Source: Cohnella xylanilytica (lineage in GTDB: Bacteria > Bacillota > Bacilli > Paenibacillales > Paenibacillaceae). From it: a stretch of DNA of 64,000 bases. Every line of letters begins with the position of its first letter. Positions within the stretch are counted from its first letter, which is position 1. Position numbers and translations under genes: made by a program. The stretch spans positions 1 through 64,000 of the forward strand of contig NZ_JACJVR010000077.1 of assembly GCF_014212175.1 (NCBI RefSeq). The letters are read 5' to 3'. The notes under the pieces were generated by a model, which made no database searches, was not told the DNA's origin, and worked only from the letters and a program-made list of their open reading frames with translations. This document shows, one piece after another, positions 43,068 through 51,024 of the stretch.

Positions 43068-44468
43068 ATGCTGAACCGAATCCGTCAAAACCCGCTGCTG
43101 CTGACCGACAGCTACAACCTCTCGCACTATCGGCTGAAATGCAACATGGATTGGGAGGTCAGCCATCTGTACAACCGGAAGCAGGGGATGATCCTGTACG
43201 GCTTCCGCGAGATCGTAACCGGGTTGCTGTCGATCCGCATCACCGAAGAGCACGTGGCGGAGGCGGCGCGCTGCGCGGCCAGGCAGGGGCTGATTTTCCC
43301 CGAAGAGCTGTTCCTCCGCGTCGTGAACGAATTCGGCGGCTACGCGCCGATCGCGGTCGAATCGCTGCCCGAAGGAACCTGGTGCCCGGCGGGAACGCCG
43401 TTCGCGCAAGCGTATAACACGGCGGAAGGGTTCGGCGAGCTGGTCACCTGGTGGGAGGGCCTGTTCATGCACGCCTACTTCCCGAGCGGCTGCGCGACGG
43501 AGGCGTTCCATATGCGGCGGTATCTCGACCGGAAGCGGGCGGAGCAAGGGGCGGACGACGCGTTCCTGTGGCGGCTTCACAGCTTCGGGTTCCGCGGGCA
43601 TCGCAGCCTGGAGGACGCTTATTGGGCGGGAACGGCCTGGAACCTGTCGCTGAGAGGGACGGACGACTTCCACACGACGCCCCATACGCCGGAGACGGCG
43701 GTCATCGGCAGCATCTCGGCGCTGGCGCACAAGGTGACCCAGCAGTTCGACGACGAGCTCGAATGCTTCCGCCACGCCATTCGCGCCACGGCCGAAGCGG
43801 GCGAGCGGATCGTCGCGCTGGTCATCGACACGTACGACGCGGACCGGGTGATCCGCGAATACTTGCCGGAGCTCGGACGATTGGCGCGGGAGCTGGGCGT
43901 GAAGATCGTCATGAGGCCGGACAGCGGCGACGTCATCGGCCAAGCGATCGCCATTCACGAGGTCGCGGCGGCGAACGGACTTCTGGACCAGGTGGGCGTC
44001 ATTATCGGGGAAGGGATGGATTTCGAGCAGGTTCGGCGGTACGATGAGATTCTGGAGCGGAAGGGCATTCCGCTTGCTTTCGTCGCCTATGGGGTGGGAG
44101 CGGGCTTCTACGCCGGCATCAGCCGGGATTCGCTCGGATGGGCGATGAAGACGGCGTTCAGCAACGGGAAGGACCGGATGAAGTTCTCGATGGCGGAGCT
44201 GAAGCGGAGCATCCCGGGGCGGGTGAAGGTCGCGTTCGCCGGCGGCGAGCTGACCGTCGAAGCGGAAGGCGAGAGCGGCCGGGACGGCTTGTACGAGACG
44301 GTCTACCGGCATGACGGAGACGGAGAGCCGAGGATTCTGCCGGCCGGCCCGGAGCACTGGGAGGAGGTTCGGGACCGGATGGCCGTCCAGGAGGCGACGC
44401 AGCAGGCGATTCGGCTGTCGGCGGGAATCGAAGCCAAGATCCGGGAGCTGGCCGGGCGGTATTTGTAA
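43068..44468 (+). CDS. nadV: Nicotinamide phosphoribosyltransferase (NAMPT/NadV)
   Basis: 466 residues. Converts nicotinamide and PRPP to NMN, the entry step of one-step nicotinamide salvage. Family blocks: PLLLTDSYNLSHY at the N-terminus, YGFREIVTG, FPSGCATEAF, SFGFRGHRSLEDAYWAG (phosphoribosyl-transfer region), VIDTYDADRV and the PRPP-site MRPDSGD. Length fits NAMPT rather than nicotinate PRTase. GGAGG before ATG 43068. Followed 42 bases later by the adenylyltransferase, giving a two-step nicotinamide-to-NAD route under the NrtR-type regulator. Confidence 0.9.
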   Translation: MLNRIRQNPLLLTDSYNLSHYRLKCNMDWEVSHLYNRKQGMILYGFREIVTGLLSIRITEEHVAEAARCAARQGLIFPEELFLRVVNEFGGYAPIAVESLPEGTWCPAGTPFAQAYNTAEGFGELVTWWEGLFMHAYFPSGCATEAFHMRRYLDRKRAEQGADDAFLWRLHSFGFRGHRSLEDAYWAGTAWNLSLRGTDDFHTTPHTPETAVIGSISALAHKVTQQFDDELECFRHAIRATAEAGERIVALVIDTYDADRVIREYLPELGRLARELGVKIVMRPDSGDVIGQAIAIHEVAAANGLLDQVGVIIGEGMDFEQVRRYDEILERKGIPLAFVAYGVGAGFYAGISRDSLGWAMKTAFSNGKDRMKFSMAELKRSIPGRVKVAFAGGELTVEAEGESGRDGLYETVYRHDGDGEPRILPAGPEHWEEVRDRMAVQEATQQAIRLSAGIEAKIRELAGRYL

Positions 44469-44510
44469 GCTCCAGGAAGCGACGCGGATTGGGAAGAAGG
44501 AGAGAGAACC

Positions 44511-45122
44511 ATGGAAGAAGTAACGATTAAGCAAGGAGAGAGGCCGTTCCGATTCGGCTTCGTCCTCGGAAGATTCCAGCAGCTGCATCTTGGCCATGAG
44601 AAGATGATCGATCTGGGGCTCCGGCTGTGCGATAACCTGCTTGTCCTCGTCGGCTCGGCCCAAGAGCGGGGGACGAAGCGCAATCCGTTCCCGGCGGAGC
44701 TGCGGATCGAGATGCTCCTGGAAGTGTTCGGGGAGCGGGCGATCGTCGAGCCCCTCCCCGACTACACGAACGAGAACGACCACTCCCATGCATGGGGGCG
44801 GTACTTGCTCGAAGCCGCCAGAGCCGCCGGGCGGGCGCGGGGGCTTCCGCCGCTCGACCTCATGCTGACCGGCGACGACGAGGAGCGAGAGCGCTGGTTC
44901 CCGCCGGAGGAGTTGGCCGCGCTGGCCAGGGTGGTGCTTCCGCGGTCGGCCGTGCCGATCCGGGCGACCGATCTTCGCCAAGCGATGCTGGCGGACGACC
45001 GTGCCGCTTGGGAGCGAGGAGTGAACGAGCGGCTGCATCGCTATTACGACGACCTGCGCGCGCAATTGCTTGCCGTCTATAGACAAGAACCGGAAGCGGG
45101 AGGGGCTCCCTCCGGAAAATAG
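44511..45122 (+). CDS. Nicotinamide-nucleotide adenylyltransferase (NadM-like)
   Basis: 203 residues. Nucleotidyltransferase start FGFVLGRFQQLHLGHEKMI (the HxGH motif with Gln-Gln before it, as in NadM-type enzymes), VLVGSAQERGTKRNPFPAELRIEML, and the late RATDLRQAM in place of ISSTxIR. Predicted to join NMN and ATP into NAD. AAGGAGAG before ATG 44511. The NadV plus NMN adenylyltransferase pair is the composition used by many phages for NAD recovery and by some bacteria for salvage. A shorter regulatory NadR-like protein is excluded because no kinase or DNA-binding domain is present. Confidence 0.85.
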   Translation: MEEVTIKQGERPFRFGFVLGRFQQLHLGHEKMIDLGLRLCDNLLVLVGSAQERGTKRNPFPAELRIEMLLEVFGERAIVEPLPDYTNENDHSHAWGRYLLEAARAAGRARGLPPLDLMLTGDDEERERWFPPEELAALARVVLPRSAVPIRATDLRQAMLADDRAAWERGVNERLHRYYDDLRAQLLAVYRQEPEAGGAPSGK

Positions 45123-45168
45123 GCTATCGAGAAGGAAGGGAGGACGGCGGGATCTCCGTTCCGAAGGC

Positions 45169-45198
45169 GTATTAAAGAAGGGGGAAATGCCCATAAAT
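45169..45198 (+). promoter_or_regulatory. Possible forespore sigma-G-like promoter of the germination operon
   Basis: GTATT, 18 bases, then CATAAAT roughly match forespore promoters, which is where germination receptors are expressed. The -10 match is imperfect and the implied leader is very short, so this is weak. Confidence 0.3.
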
Positions 45199-45220
45199 GG
45201 CATAGAAGGGGGGAGCGGAC

Positions 45221-46804
45221 ATGTTCCGACGCAAACGATCGCGGAACCAGAAAACGACAGAAATTGCGGCGAGCGATTCCGGCTCCTCCTCCCTTCCGCC
45301 GGATTTGGAGGACAAGCTCCAACGGACGAAGCAGGAGATCGGATTCAGCAACGACCTGGTCGTTCGCGAATTGGTCTTCGGAAGCGCCCGCGAACGGGCG
45401 GCCGCCGTCTATATCGATAATATGGTCGATAAGAAGATGGTCGGCGAGTTTGTCCTGCGATCGATCATGGGAGGTTCGGAGGGAGAGGAGCCGGACCCGC
45501 TCTCCATGGACTCGCTGAAGAACCGGCTCCTTCCCGTGGGGGAAGCAAGCGTCGTATCGGAGTGGAACGAAGTGCTGGCGGCGATCCTGAACGGGGACAC
45601 GGCCCTCTTCGTGAACGGGCGGGCGGAAGCGATTATCGCCAGCACGCGCGGAGGGGAATACCGCTCCGTCGAGGAGCCGTCCTCGGAAGTCTTGATCCGC
45701 GGTCCCAAAGAGGGGTTCACCGAATCCATCGCGACCAATATCTCCCTCGTGCGGCGCCGCCTTAAGACCCCGAATCTATGGATGGATGCCGTGAAGATCG
45801 GGAAGGTCAGCCAGACGAGCGTCGCGATTCTGTATCTGAAGGGGATAGCCAGCGACAAGATCGTCGAAGAGATCAAGCGAAGACTGAAGCGGATCGAGAC
45901 CGACGGCATTCTGGAATCCGGGAATATCGAAGAATTCATTCGGGATCACCCCTTCTCCCTGTTCCCGACGCTGCTCAATACGGAGCGCCCCGACAGCGTC
46001 GCCGCGAATTTGCTTGAAGGGCGTATCGCCATCCTGATCGATGGGACGCCGTTCGTCCTGGTGGCCCCGACCACCTTTTTTATGTTTTTTCAGTCCGCCG
46101 AGGACTACTATCAGAACTTCCAATTCGCCATCTTCATCCGCGCCTTGAGATACGTGGCTTTCGTTATCTCTCTGTTAGGCCCGTCCATCTATGTGGCAGC
46201 CATCTCGTTCCATCAGGAGATGATCCCTACTTCGTTGTTGATCAGTTTAGCGGCGCAGCGGGAGGGAGTCCCGTTCCCCGCCTTGATCGAAGCCTTCCTG
46301 ATGGAGGCCAGCTTCGAGATCTTGCGCGAAGCCGGCGTCCGGATGCCTCGCGCGATCGGCCAAGCGGTGTCGATCGTCGGGGCGATCGTGTTGGGACAAG
46401 CGGCCGTGCAGGCGGGGATCGTCTCTTCCGCCATGGTCATCGTCGTCTCCTTGACGGGGATCGCCAGCTTCACGACCCCGGCGTTCAACATGGGATTATC
46501 CATTCGGCTCCTCCGATTTATCGTCATGATCTCCGCGGGGCTCTTCGGCTTCTTCGGAATCGCGCTCAGCGGAATCATCATTACCGCGCATCTGTGCAGC
46601 CTGCGTTCGTTGGGAGTTCCCTATATGGCCCCTTACGCGCCGTTTATTCCGGCCGACCAGAAGGACGCCATCTTCCGATTGCCGCTGTGGGCCCACCGGA
46701 CGCGTCCCCGTCTGGTCAGTCCCACGAACAGGACGCGAATGGCGAACAACGAGCCGTCTCCTCCGGCAGATCCGGCGAGAAAGGACGAGCCGGATGAGAG
46801 CTAG
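45221..46804 (+). CDS. Spore germination receptor A subunit (GerA/GerKA family)
   Basis: 527 residues. Long hydrophilic N-terminal domain in two parts (to about 285) and four to six membrane segments (about 290-480, ALRYVAFVISLLGPSIYVAAISFHQEMIPTSLLI and following), then a Pro-rich tail. The motif PFPALIEAFLMEASFEILREAGVRMPRAIGQAVSIVGAIVLGQAAVQAG is diagnostic. Sits in the spore inner membrane, where A, B and C subunits bind a germinant and release ions. GGGGGGAG before ATG 45221. The C subunit overlaps its 3' end. Confidence 0.95.
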   Translation: MFRRKRSRNQKTTEIAASDSGSSSLPPDLEDKLQRTKQEIGFSNDLVVRELVFGSARERAAAVYIDNMVDKKMVGEFVLRSIMGGSEGEEPDPLSMDSLKNRLLPVGEASVVSEWNEVLAAILNGDTALFVNGRAEAIIASTRGGEYRSVEEPSSEVLIRGPKEGFTESIATNISLVRRRLKTPNLWMDAVKIGKVSQTSVAILYLKGIASDKIVEEIKRRLKRIETDGILESGNIEEFIRDHPFSLFPTLLNTERPDSVAANLLEGRIAILIDGTPFVLVAPTTFFMFFQSAEDYYQNFQFAIFIRALRYVAFVISLLGPSIYVAAISFHQEMIPTSLLISLAAQREGVPFPALIEAFLMEASFEILREAGVRMPRAIGQAVSIVGAIVLGQAAVQAGIVSSAMVIVVSLTGIASFTTPAFNMGLSIRLLRFIVMISAGLFGFFGIALSGIIITAHLCSLRSLGVPYMAPYAPFIPADQKDAIFRLPLWAHRTRPRLVSPTNRTRMANNEPSPPADPARKDEPDES

Positions 46805-48005
46805 CCTTGCCGTTCGGGCGATCCTGCTTATGGCGCTCATCCCGTTCCTGACGGGGTGCTGGAATAGCAGGGAGTTGAAGAGCCTGTCGATTATCGGAGC
46901 CATCGGAATCGATAAAATGCCGGATAGTCAACTGTACAGAGTATCGTTCCAAATCATCAACCCGAGCACGGTCGCCTCGGCCGGGGGCGGCACGGCGGCC
47001 AACCCGACGGCGATGCCGATCACCGTCTATACCGGCACCGGGAGAACGATCTTCGAAGCCATTCGCAAAACGTCGAAAATATCGCCGCGCCAGCTCTTCT
47101 TCTCACACATCCGGCTTCTGGTCATCGGCGAATCGTTGGCGAGAGAAGGAGTATCGAATCTGTTCGATTTCTTCGAGAGATCCCATGAGATCCGGCTGAC
47201 GACCAAGCTGCTGGTCGCAAGAGGCGTCCAGGCGGAGAAGCTGCTTCAAGTGCTGACCCCTCTTGAGAAAATTCCCGCTAATGCGGCATACGGAAAGCTG
47301 GAATCGACCAAGAAGCTTTGGTCGGAGAGCCTTGACGTCGGAGTCGACGACGTGATCAATACGTTGATCAGCCCGAGCAAGCAGCTGCTCATCAGCGGCG
47401 CGAGGATCGTCGGACGGTCCGAAGAAGGGGGCAAGAAGTCCAATCTGGAGAACGCCAAGCTGCCGGCTGAAATCGAGATCAAGGGGATAGCCCTGTTCAA
47501 GGACGGCCGATTGGAGACTTGGCTGGACGATGACCTGGCGCGCGGTACGCTGTGGATCCGCGACGAGCTGAAGACGACCGTTATCCCGATTCCGTGCAAG
47601 CGGGAGGAGGGAATCGCGGCGATCGAAGTTACCCGTTCCAGCACGAGAGTCCGAGCGTCGATGGAAGACGGGGAGCCGGTCTTCCGCGTCTTCGTGCGAG
47701 AGGAGGGCAACGTCAACGAAGTGACCTGCGCCGTCGATCTGGGCAAGAAAGAAGAAATCCTGAGATACGAGGATGAATGGAAGGCCGAGACGGAGAGACA
47801 AATTCGGGAGGCCATTCGATTCGCGCAGAGTCAGTCCAGCGACATCCTCGGCTTCGGGGAGGTGTTGAACCGGTCTCATCCGAAGACGTGGAAGAAGCTC
47901 GAGGACCGATGGAGCTCGATATTCGCCAGATGCAAGACGGAAGTTCGGGCGGAAGCCTACATTCGTCGTTCGGGCATGCGATTAAAGCCGTACATCAAGG
48001 AATAG
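46794..48005 (+). CDS. Spore germination receptor C subunit, Ger(x)C lipoprotein
   Basis: 403 residues. Signal peptide and lipobox PFLTGC (Cys 22), followed by the universal WNSRELKSLSIIGAIGIDK block, ISPRQLFFSHIRLLVIGESLAREG, and a C-terminal domain ending in WSSIFARCKTEVRAEAYIRRSGM. ATG 46794 overlaps the A subunit gene by 11 bases, so translation is coupled. Gene order is A-C-B, not the A-B-C order of Bacillus gerA, as is common in Paenibacillaceae. Confidence 0.95.
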   Translation: MRASLAVRAILLMALIPFLTGCWNSRELKSLSIIGAIGIDKMPDSQLYRVSFQIINPSTVASAGGGTAANPTAMPITVYTGTGRTIFEAIRKTSKISPRQLFFSHIRLLVIGESLAREGVSNLFDFFERSHEIRLTTKLLVARGVQAEKLLQVLTPLEKIPANAAYGKLESTKKLWSESLDVGVDDVINTLISPSKQLLISGARIVGRSEEGGKKSNLENAKLPAEIEIKGIALFKDGRLETWLDDDLARGTLWIRDELKTTVIPIPCKREEGIAAIEVTRSSTRVRASMEDGEPVFRVFVREEGNVNEVTCAVDLGKKEEILRYEDEWKAETERQIREAIRFAQSQSSDILGFGEVLNRSHPKTWKKLEDRWSSIFARCKTEVRAEAYIRRSGMRLKPYIKE

Positions 48006-48039
48006 GGGGCCCGATGCCCGCGAGAGAGGTCGGAGCTTC

Positions 48040-49146
48040 ATGCTTAACGAGAAAATAAACGCCAGACAACTGTTCGCCTTGATCATGCTGTTCGAATTCG
48101 GCACGGCTCTCGTTCTGCCGATCGGATTCGTCGCGCAGCGGGACGTCTGGCTCTCCATTCTGTTGGCCATGGTCGGCGGGGTTGGCTTGTATTGGATCTA
48201 CGACTATTTATACCGCCAATATCCCGACTTGAATTTGAGCGGATATATCCGCCGGATTCTCGGCAATTACGCAGGGTGGCCCGTCAGCTTCCTGTATCTC
48301 GGGTTCTTCATCCATAACGACTCCAGGATTCTGAGGGAGACCGGAGAACTGCTCGTCACGTCCGCTTACGACATGACGCCGATCTTCGTCATCAACGCCT
48401 GCTTTATGCTTGTCGTTATTTTCGTCGTGAGCAAAGGAGTCGAGGTGCTGGCCCGGACGGGCGAGATTTATCTCTTACACGTTCTTATCCTCGGAGCAGC
48501 CGGGACGATCATGATTCTGGCCTCCGGGATTATTCGAATTCACAATCTGTTTCCCATGCTGGGGGACGGATGGAGGCCGGTTCTGGAGTCGGCTTATCGC
48601 AATATTCTCATGTTCCCGTTCGGGGAGACGATCAGCTTTGCCGCTATCCTCCCTTCGCTGAACAAGTCGTCTTCCGGGCGAAAGTCGGGGGTTCTGGCCC
48701 TTCTGTGCAGCGGAATCGTACTGAGCGGAACGCATGCGATGGAGGTCTCGGTTCTGGGGGCCGATATTTACGGCAGGTCCACGTTCCCTTTATTTTTGGC
48801 GGTCAGCAAAGTCAATATCATGGATTTTATTCAGCGTATGGACGGCTTGGTCATCTTGACGCTGATTATCAGCGCCTTCTTCAAATGCGCGATCACTTGC
48901 TACGCCGCGATCGTCGTCGCGGCCGATCTGTTCCGCGTGAAAAAGCCGGAGAAGCTCGCGCTCCCGGTGGGAATCATCATCCTGTTCAACTCGATGATGA
49001 CCTCCAACAATTGGCCCGAATTCGGATTCAAGGGCAAAGAAGTGATCATGGGCCGATTGCTTCCGTTCTACGCCGTCGCCGTTCCCTTAGCCTTGCTGGT
49101 CGTTCATTGGATTCGCCGGGCGTTCGGTCCCAAGCGCTCCGCTTAA
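48040..49146 (+). CDS. Spore germination receptor B subunit (GerAB, amino-acid-permease-like)
   Basis: 368 residues with ten hydrophobic segments of the APC superfamily; first block KINARQLFALIMLFEFGTALVLPIG. It is the germinant-binding subunit by analogy with GerAB. GAGAGGTCGG before ATG 48040. Its stop overlaps by four bases the stop of a small convergent gene on the other strand. Confidence 0.93.
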   Translation: MLNEKINARQLFALIMLFEFGTALVLPIGFVAQRDVWLSILLAMVGGVGLYWIYDYLYRQYPDLNLSGYIRRILGNYAGWPVSFLYLGFFIHNDSRILRETGELLVTSAYDMTPIFVINACFMLVVIFVVSKGVEVLARTGEIYLLHVLILGAAGTIMILASGIIRIHNLFPMLGDGWRPVLESAYRNILMFPFGETISFAAILPSLNKSSSGRKSGVLALLCSGIVLSGTHAMEVSVLGADIYGRSTFPLFLAVSKVNIMDFIQRMDGLVILTLIISAFFKCAITCYAAIVVAADLFRVKKPEKLALPVGIIILFNSMMTSNNWPEFGFKGKEVIMGRLLPFYAVAVPLALLVVHWIRRAFGPKRSA

Positions 49147-49376
49147 GCGCGGCCGCTCTTCGAGGGGGCTCCGTTCCTCGCGGTTATGGCGAAGAATGCG
49201 GCCAGTCCTATAAGCAGGATGGCCACGACCCCGTATTCCGGAAGGGTCATCAGCCGGAACGGATTCATCACCAATCTAAGCGAAGCGGTCAAGCGATTGC
49301 CGGCCATCCAATCGACCATAATCGTATAGAAGACGCTGTAAAGCAAGAGCAGCAGGGTCAAGAGCACGAGCTTCAA
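49143..49376 (-). CDS. Small two-transmembrane protein beside the germination receptor, possible Ger D subunit
   Basis: 77 residues. Two hydrophobic segments (about 2-22 and 47-66) joined by a basic loop (RLTASLRLVMNPFRLMTLPEYG) and a short polar tail. Start is TTG 49376 with AGGAGG 9 bases upstream. Size and topology match the short 'D subunits' found in some Bacillus germination-receptor loci, where they modulate receptor function. Those are usually codirectional, whereas this one is convergent with the B-subunit gene and overlaps it by four bases. The assignment is by size, topology and location only. Confidence 0.6.
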   Translation of the reverse strand: MKLVLLTLLLLLYSVFYTIMVDWMAGNRLTASLRLVMNPFRLMTLPEYGVVAILLIGLAAFFAITARNGAPSKSGRA

Positions 49377-49532
49377 GGGCTGAATCCTCCTTCATGGGGC
49401 TTCCTTTAATATTCGCCAAGAATTCCGGGGCGAATTCATGGGAGGAGGGCAGCGGAATTGAATTTGACGCTTGATTCGGGCAAGATGAAGGGAGTGAAAC
49501 ATGATTTTGCTCGCACAAGGAGAGAAGAACGC

Positions 49533-49772
49533 ATGGAGATGACGACGGAGCAGCGAATCGCCGAATGGATGGTGAACGAGATCAAGTTCAGAGGAATGCT
49601 GCGGCAGGAAGAGGCGATCGAGCACGTGCGCAGCCACTTCGGGGAAGAGTACGTGTTCGTGAACGAGAACGGCAACGCGTCCCTCTCGAAGGAAGTGAAG
49701 AAGGCGTTCCGCAAGCTGCATGGCGGCAGAGTGGCTTGGGACCGGGACGGTTTCTTCTGGGGATGGACCTGA
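49533..49772 (+). CDS. Small conserved protein, DUF6953-like
   Basis: 79 residues, soluble and charged: TTEQRIAEWMVNEIKFRGMLRQEEAIEHVRSHFGEEYVFVNENGNASLSKEVKKAFRKLHGGRVAWDRDGFFWGW. The pattern of helix, small domain and aromatic C-terminus resembles a short conserved Bacillales family of unknown function that I place tentatively. ATG 49533 has AGGAGAG 8 bases upstream. An extension to 49458 is not supported by a ribosome site. Confidence 0.7.
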   Translation: MEMTTEQRIAEWMVNEIKFRGMLRQEEAIEHVRSHFGEEYVFVNENGNASLSKEVKKAFRKLHGGRVAWDRDGFFWGWT

Positions 49773-49787
49773 CTAGGAAAATCCCCC

Positions 49788-49816
49788 TTGCTAAAACTAA
49801 TAACATTAGTTAAAAT
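49788..49816 (+). promoter_or_regulatory. Sigma-A promoter of the YrdB-like gene
   Basis: TTGCTA, a 17-base spacer, and TAAAAT. The spacer is almost filled by palindrome 1. Confidence 0.65.
49795..49811. promoter_or_regulatory. Palindromic operator 1 within the promoter spacer
   Basis: AACTAAT-AAC-ATTAGTT, perfect seven-base arms, between -35 and -10. Confidence 0.65.
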
Positions 49817-49825
49817 GGATCCATA

Positions 49826-49844
49826 AAACTAATGTAATTAGTTT
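49826..49844. promoter_or_regulatory. Palindromic operator 2 downstream of the -10 box
   Basis: AAACTAAT-GTA-ATTAGTTT, perfect eight-base arms, centre 32 bases (three turns) from the centre of operator 1. It probably overlaps or follows the transcription start. TetR- or MarR-type site, but no such regulator gene lies in the window. Confidence 0.65.
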
Positions 49845-49860
49845 ATGGAGGGATCGGGAG

Positions 49861-50199
49861 ATGGCAATCGCAGGCGGAATCGTTCTCGGGGCGTTGTTCT
49901 TGGTGGAATTGGCGGCGCTGGCCTCCTATTCGTATTGGGGATTCCGCTTCGGCTCGGCGAAGGGACTGCAATTCTTACTCGGGATCGGAGCGCCCGCGCT
50001 CGTCGCCATATTCTGGGGGATGTTCGTCGCGCCCAAGGCTTCGATCTCCGTCTCCGTTCCCGTGCGGGCGCTGCTTCAGGCCGTCGTCTTCGCCGGCGCC
50101 GCAGGGGCTTTGTACGCCGCAGGCCGGCCTGCATGGGCGGTCGCCTTCCTTCTTGTCGCCGCTGTCGTGATGTCGCTTGTATATTTGTTGAAGCTGTAG
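49861..50199 (+). CDS. YrdB-family small membrane protein (DUF2568)
   Basis: 112 residues with four hydrophobic segments (VLGALFLVELAALASYSYWGF, LQFLLGIGAPALVAIFWGMFVAPKA, VRALLQAVVFAGAAGALYAAG, AVAFLLVAAVVMSLVYLL). The LELAALxSYxYWGF start and WGxFVAPKA block are typical of YrdB proteins, which have no known function. GGAGGGA precedes ATG 49861. A promoter with two palindromic operators suggests tight, perhaps stress- or drug-responsive, repression. Confidence 0.82.
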   Translation: MAIAGGIVLGALFLVELAALASYSYWGFRFGSAKGLQFLLGIGAPALVAIFWGMFVAPKASISVSVPVRALLQAVVFAGAAGALYAAGRPAWAVAFLLVAAVVMSLVYLLKL

Positions 50200-50420
50200 G
50201 CAAGACTAATTTTCGATGGATCATAAGGCCCACAGCAAAAGGGAGTTGCTTTACCCGGCTCGCTGTGTTAAGCTTGTCACATAAATTGAGACCTGAATTC
50301 ACATAGTGTAAAGGGTTATCATTTTGTGCAGGTAGCCTTTTCCAATATGTGAATTTTTTATTTCTGCACCAGATACAGAATAAAAAGCTCATGTAAATTT
50401 TAATCTTGGAGGAATTCCAA
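50200..50420 (+). other. Long structured leader upstream of the cold-shock gene
   Basis: AT-rich 220-base gap. CACAGC (50231) and GCTGTG (50262) form one stem. AATTCACATA (50296-50305) and TATGTGAATT (50346-50355) form a ten-pair stem followed by TTTT, with an inner AAAGG/CCTTT stem (50310/50336). GTGCAG in its apical loop (50326-50331) can pair with CTGCAC (50364-50369), which would make a pseudoknot. Cold-shock mRNAs are known for long temperature-sensing leaders. The transcription start is unknown, so part of this may be promoter DNA. Confidence 0.45.
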
Positions 50421-50621
50421 ATGGCTCAAGGAACAGTGAAATGGTTTAACGCAGAGAAAGGCTTCGGCTTCATCGAAGTCGAAGGCGGCAACGACGTATT
50501 CGTGCACTACAGCGCGATCACGGGCGACGGCTTCAAGACCCTCGACGAAGGCCAACACGTTGAATTCAACATCGTGCAAGGCAACCGCGGCCCGCAAGCC
50601 GAGAACGTCGTTAAGCTGTAA
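50421..50621 (+). CDS. Cold-shock protein (CspA/CspB family)
   Basis: 66 residues, one OB-fold domain with RNP1 (KGFGFIEV) and RNP2 (VFVHYSAI). Single-stranded RNA/DNA chaperone that keeps mRNA translatable in the cold. ATG 50421 lies 8 bases after GGAGGA. The frame open five codons further upstream is not used. The coding DNA is preceded by a long structured leader and followed by a strong terminator. Confidence 0.97.
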   Translation: MAQGTVKWFNAEKGFGFIEVEGGNDVFVHYSAITGDGFKTLDEGQHVEFNIVQGNRGPQAENVVKL

Positions 50622-50634
50622 GCATCGCAGAACG

Positions 50635-50682
50635 AAGGGGCTGTCGCCCGGGTTTAGGCCCGGGGGGACGGCCCCTTGTTTA
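50635..50682 (+). terminator. Terminator of the cold-shock gene
   Basis: AAGGGGC-TGTCGCCCGGG and CCCGGGGGGACGGCCCCTT pair around TTTAGG, followed by GTTTATT. Confidence 0.8.
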
Positions 50683-50685
50683 TTG

Positions 50686-50912
50686 TAACCCGATAAAGTC
50701 GGGTTAGAGCGGTGGAAGGAGCGCGCCGGGAGCGTGTAACCCGACAAAGTCGGGTTAGAGCGGCTAAATGGGCACGCCGGAAGCGTGTAACCCGATAAAG
50801 TCGGGTTAGAGCGGCTGAAGGAGTGCGCCGGGAGCGTGTAACCCTGATAAAGTCGGGTTAGAGCGGTGGAAGGAGCGCTCCGGAAGCGTGTAACCCGATA
50901 AAGTCGGGTTAC
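50686..50912. repeat. Five-unit tandem 51-bp repeat array (family C)
   Basis: The units start at 50686, 50737, 50788, 50839 and 50891 (spacing 51, 51, 51, 52; the extra base is a T inserted in unit 4). Each opens with TAACCCGA-N5-TCGGGTTA, an eight-pair hairpin with loop TAAAG or CAAAG, and continues AGAGCGG(T/C)... GCGCCGGGAGCGTG. The inter-hairpin part is conserved too. There is no open frame with a ribosome site. Confidence 0.92.
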
Positions 50913-50954
50913 GAGGGGGCGGTGGGGCGCTCAGGGTTGGCCGCAATATGCCCC

Positions 50955-51019
50955 AAAAAAAGACCGCTGCGAGCGAAGTGACGCGAGATCGTCCAAGCGC
51001 ATCGACGGCGGTCTTTTTT
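50955..51019 (-). terminator. Terminator of the DUF4023 gene (bidirectional shape)
   Basis: AAAAAAGACCGC and GCGGTCTTTTTT form a 12-pair stem around a long loop, with T tracts on both strands, immediately after the stop at 51025. Confidence 0.75.
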
Positions 51020-51024
51020 CGACG

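Noticed and set aside
50686-50912. CRISPR array
   Set aside because: The spacer parts are themselves conserved between units, the repeat is only about 22 bp, and no cas gene is present.
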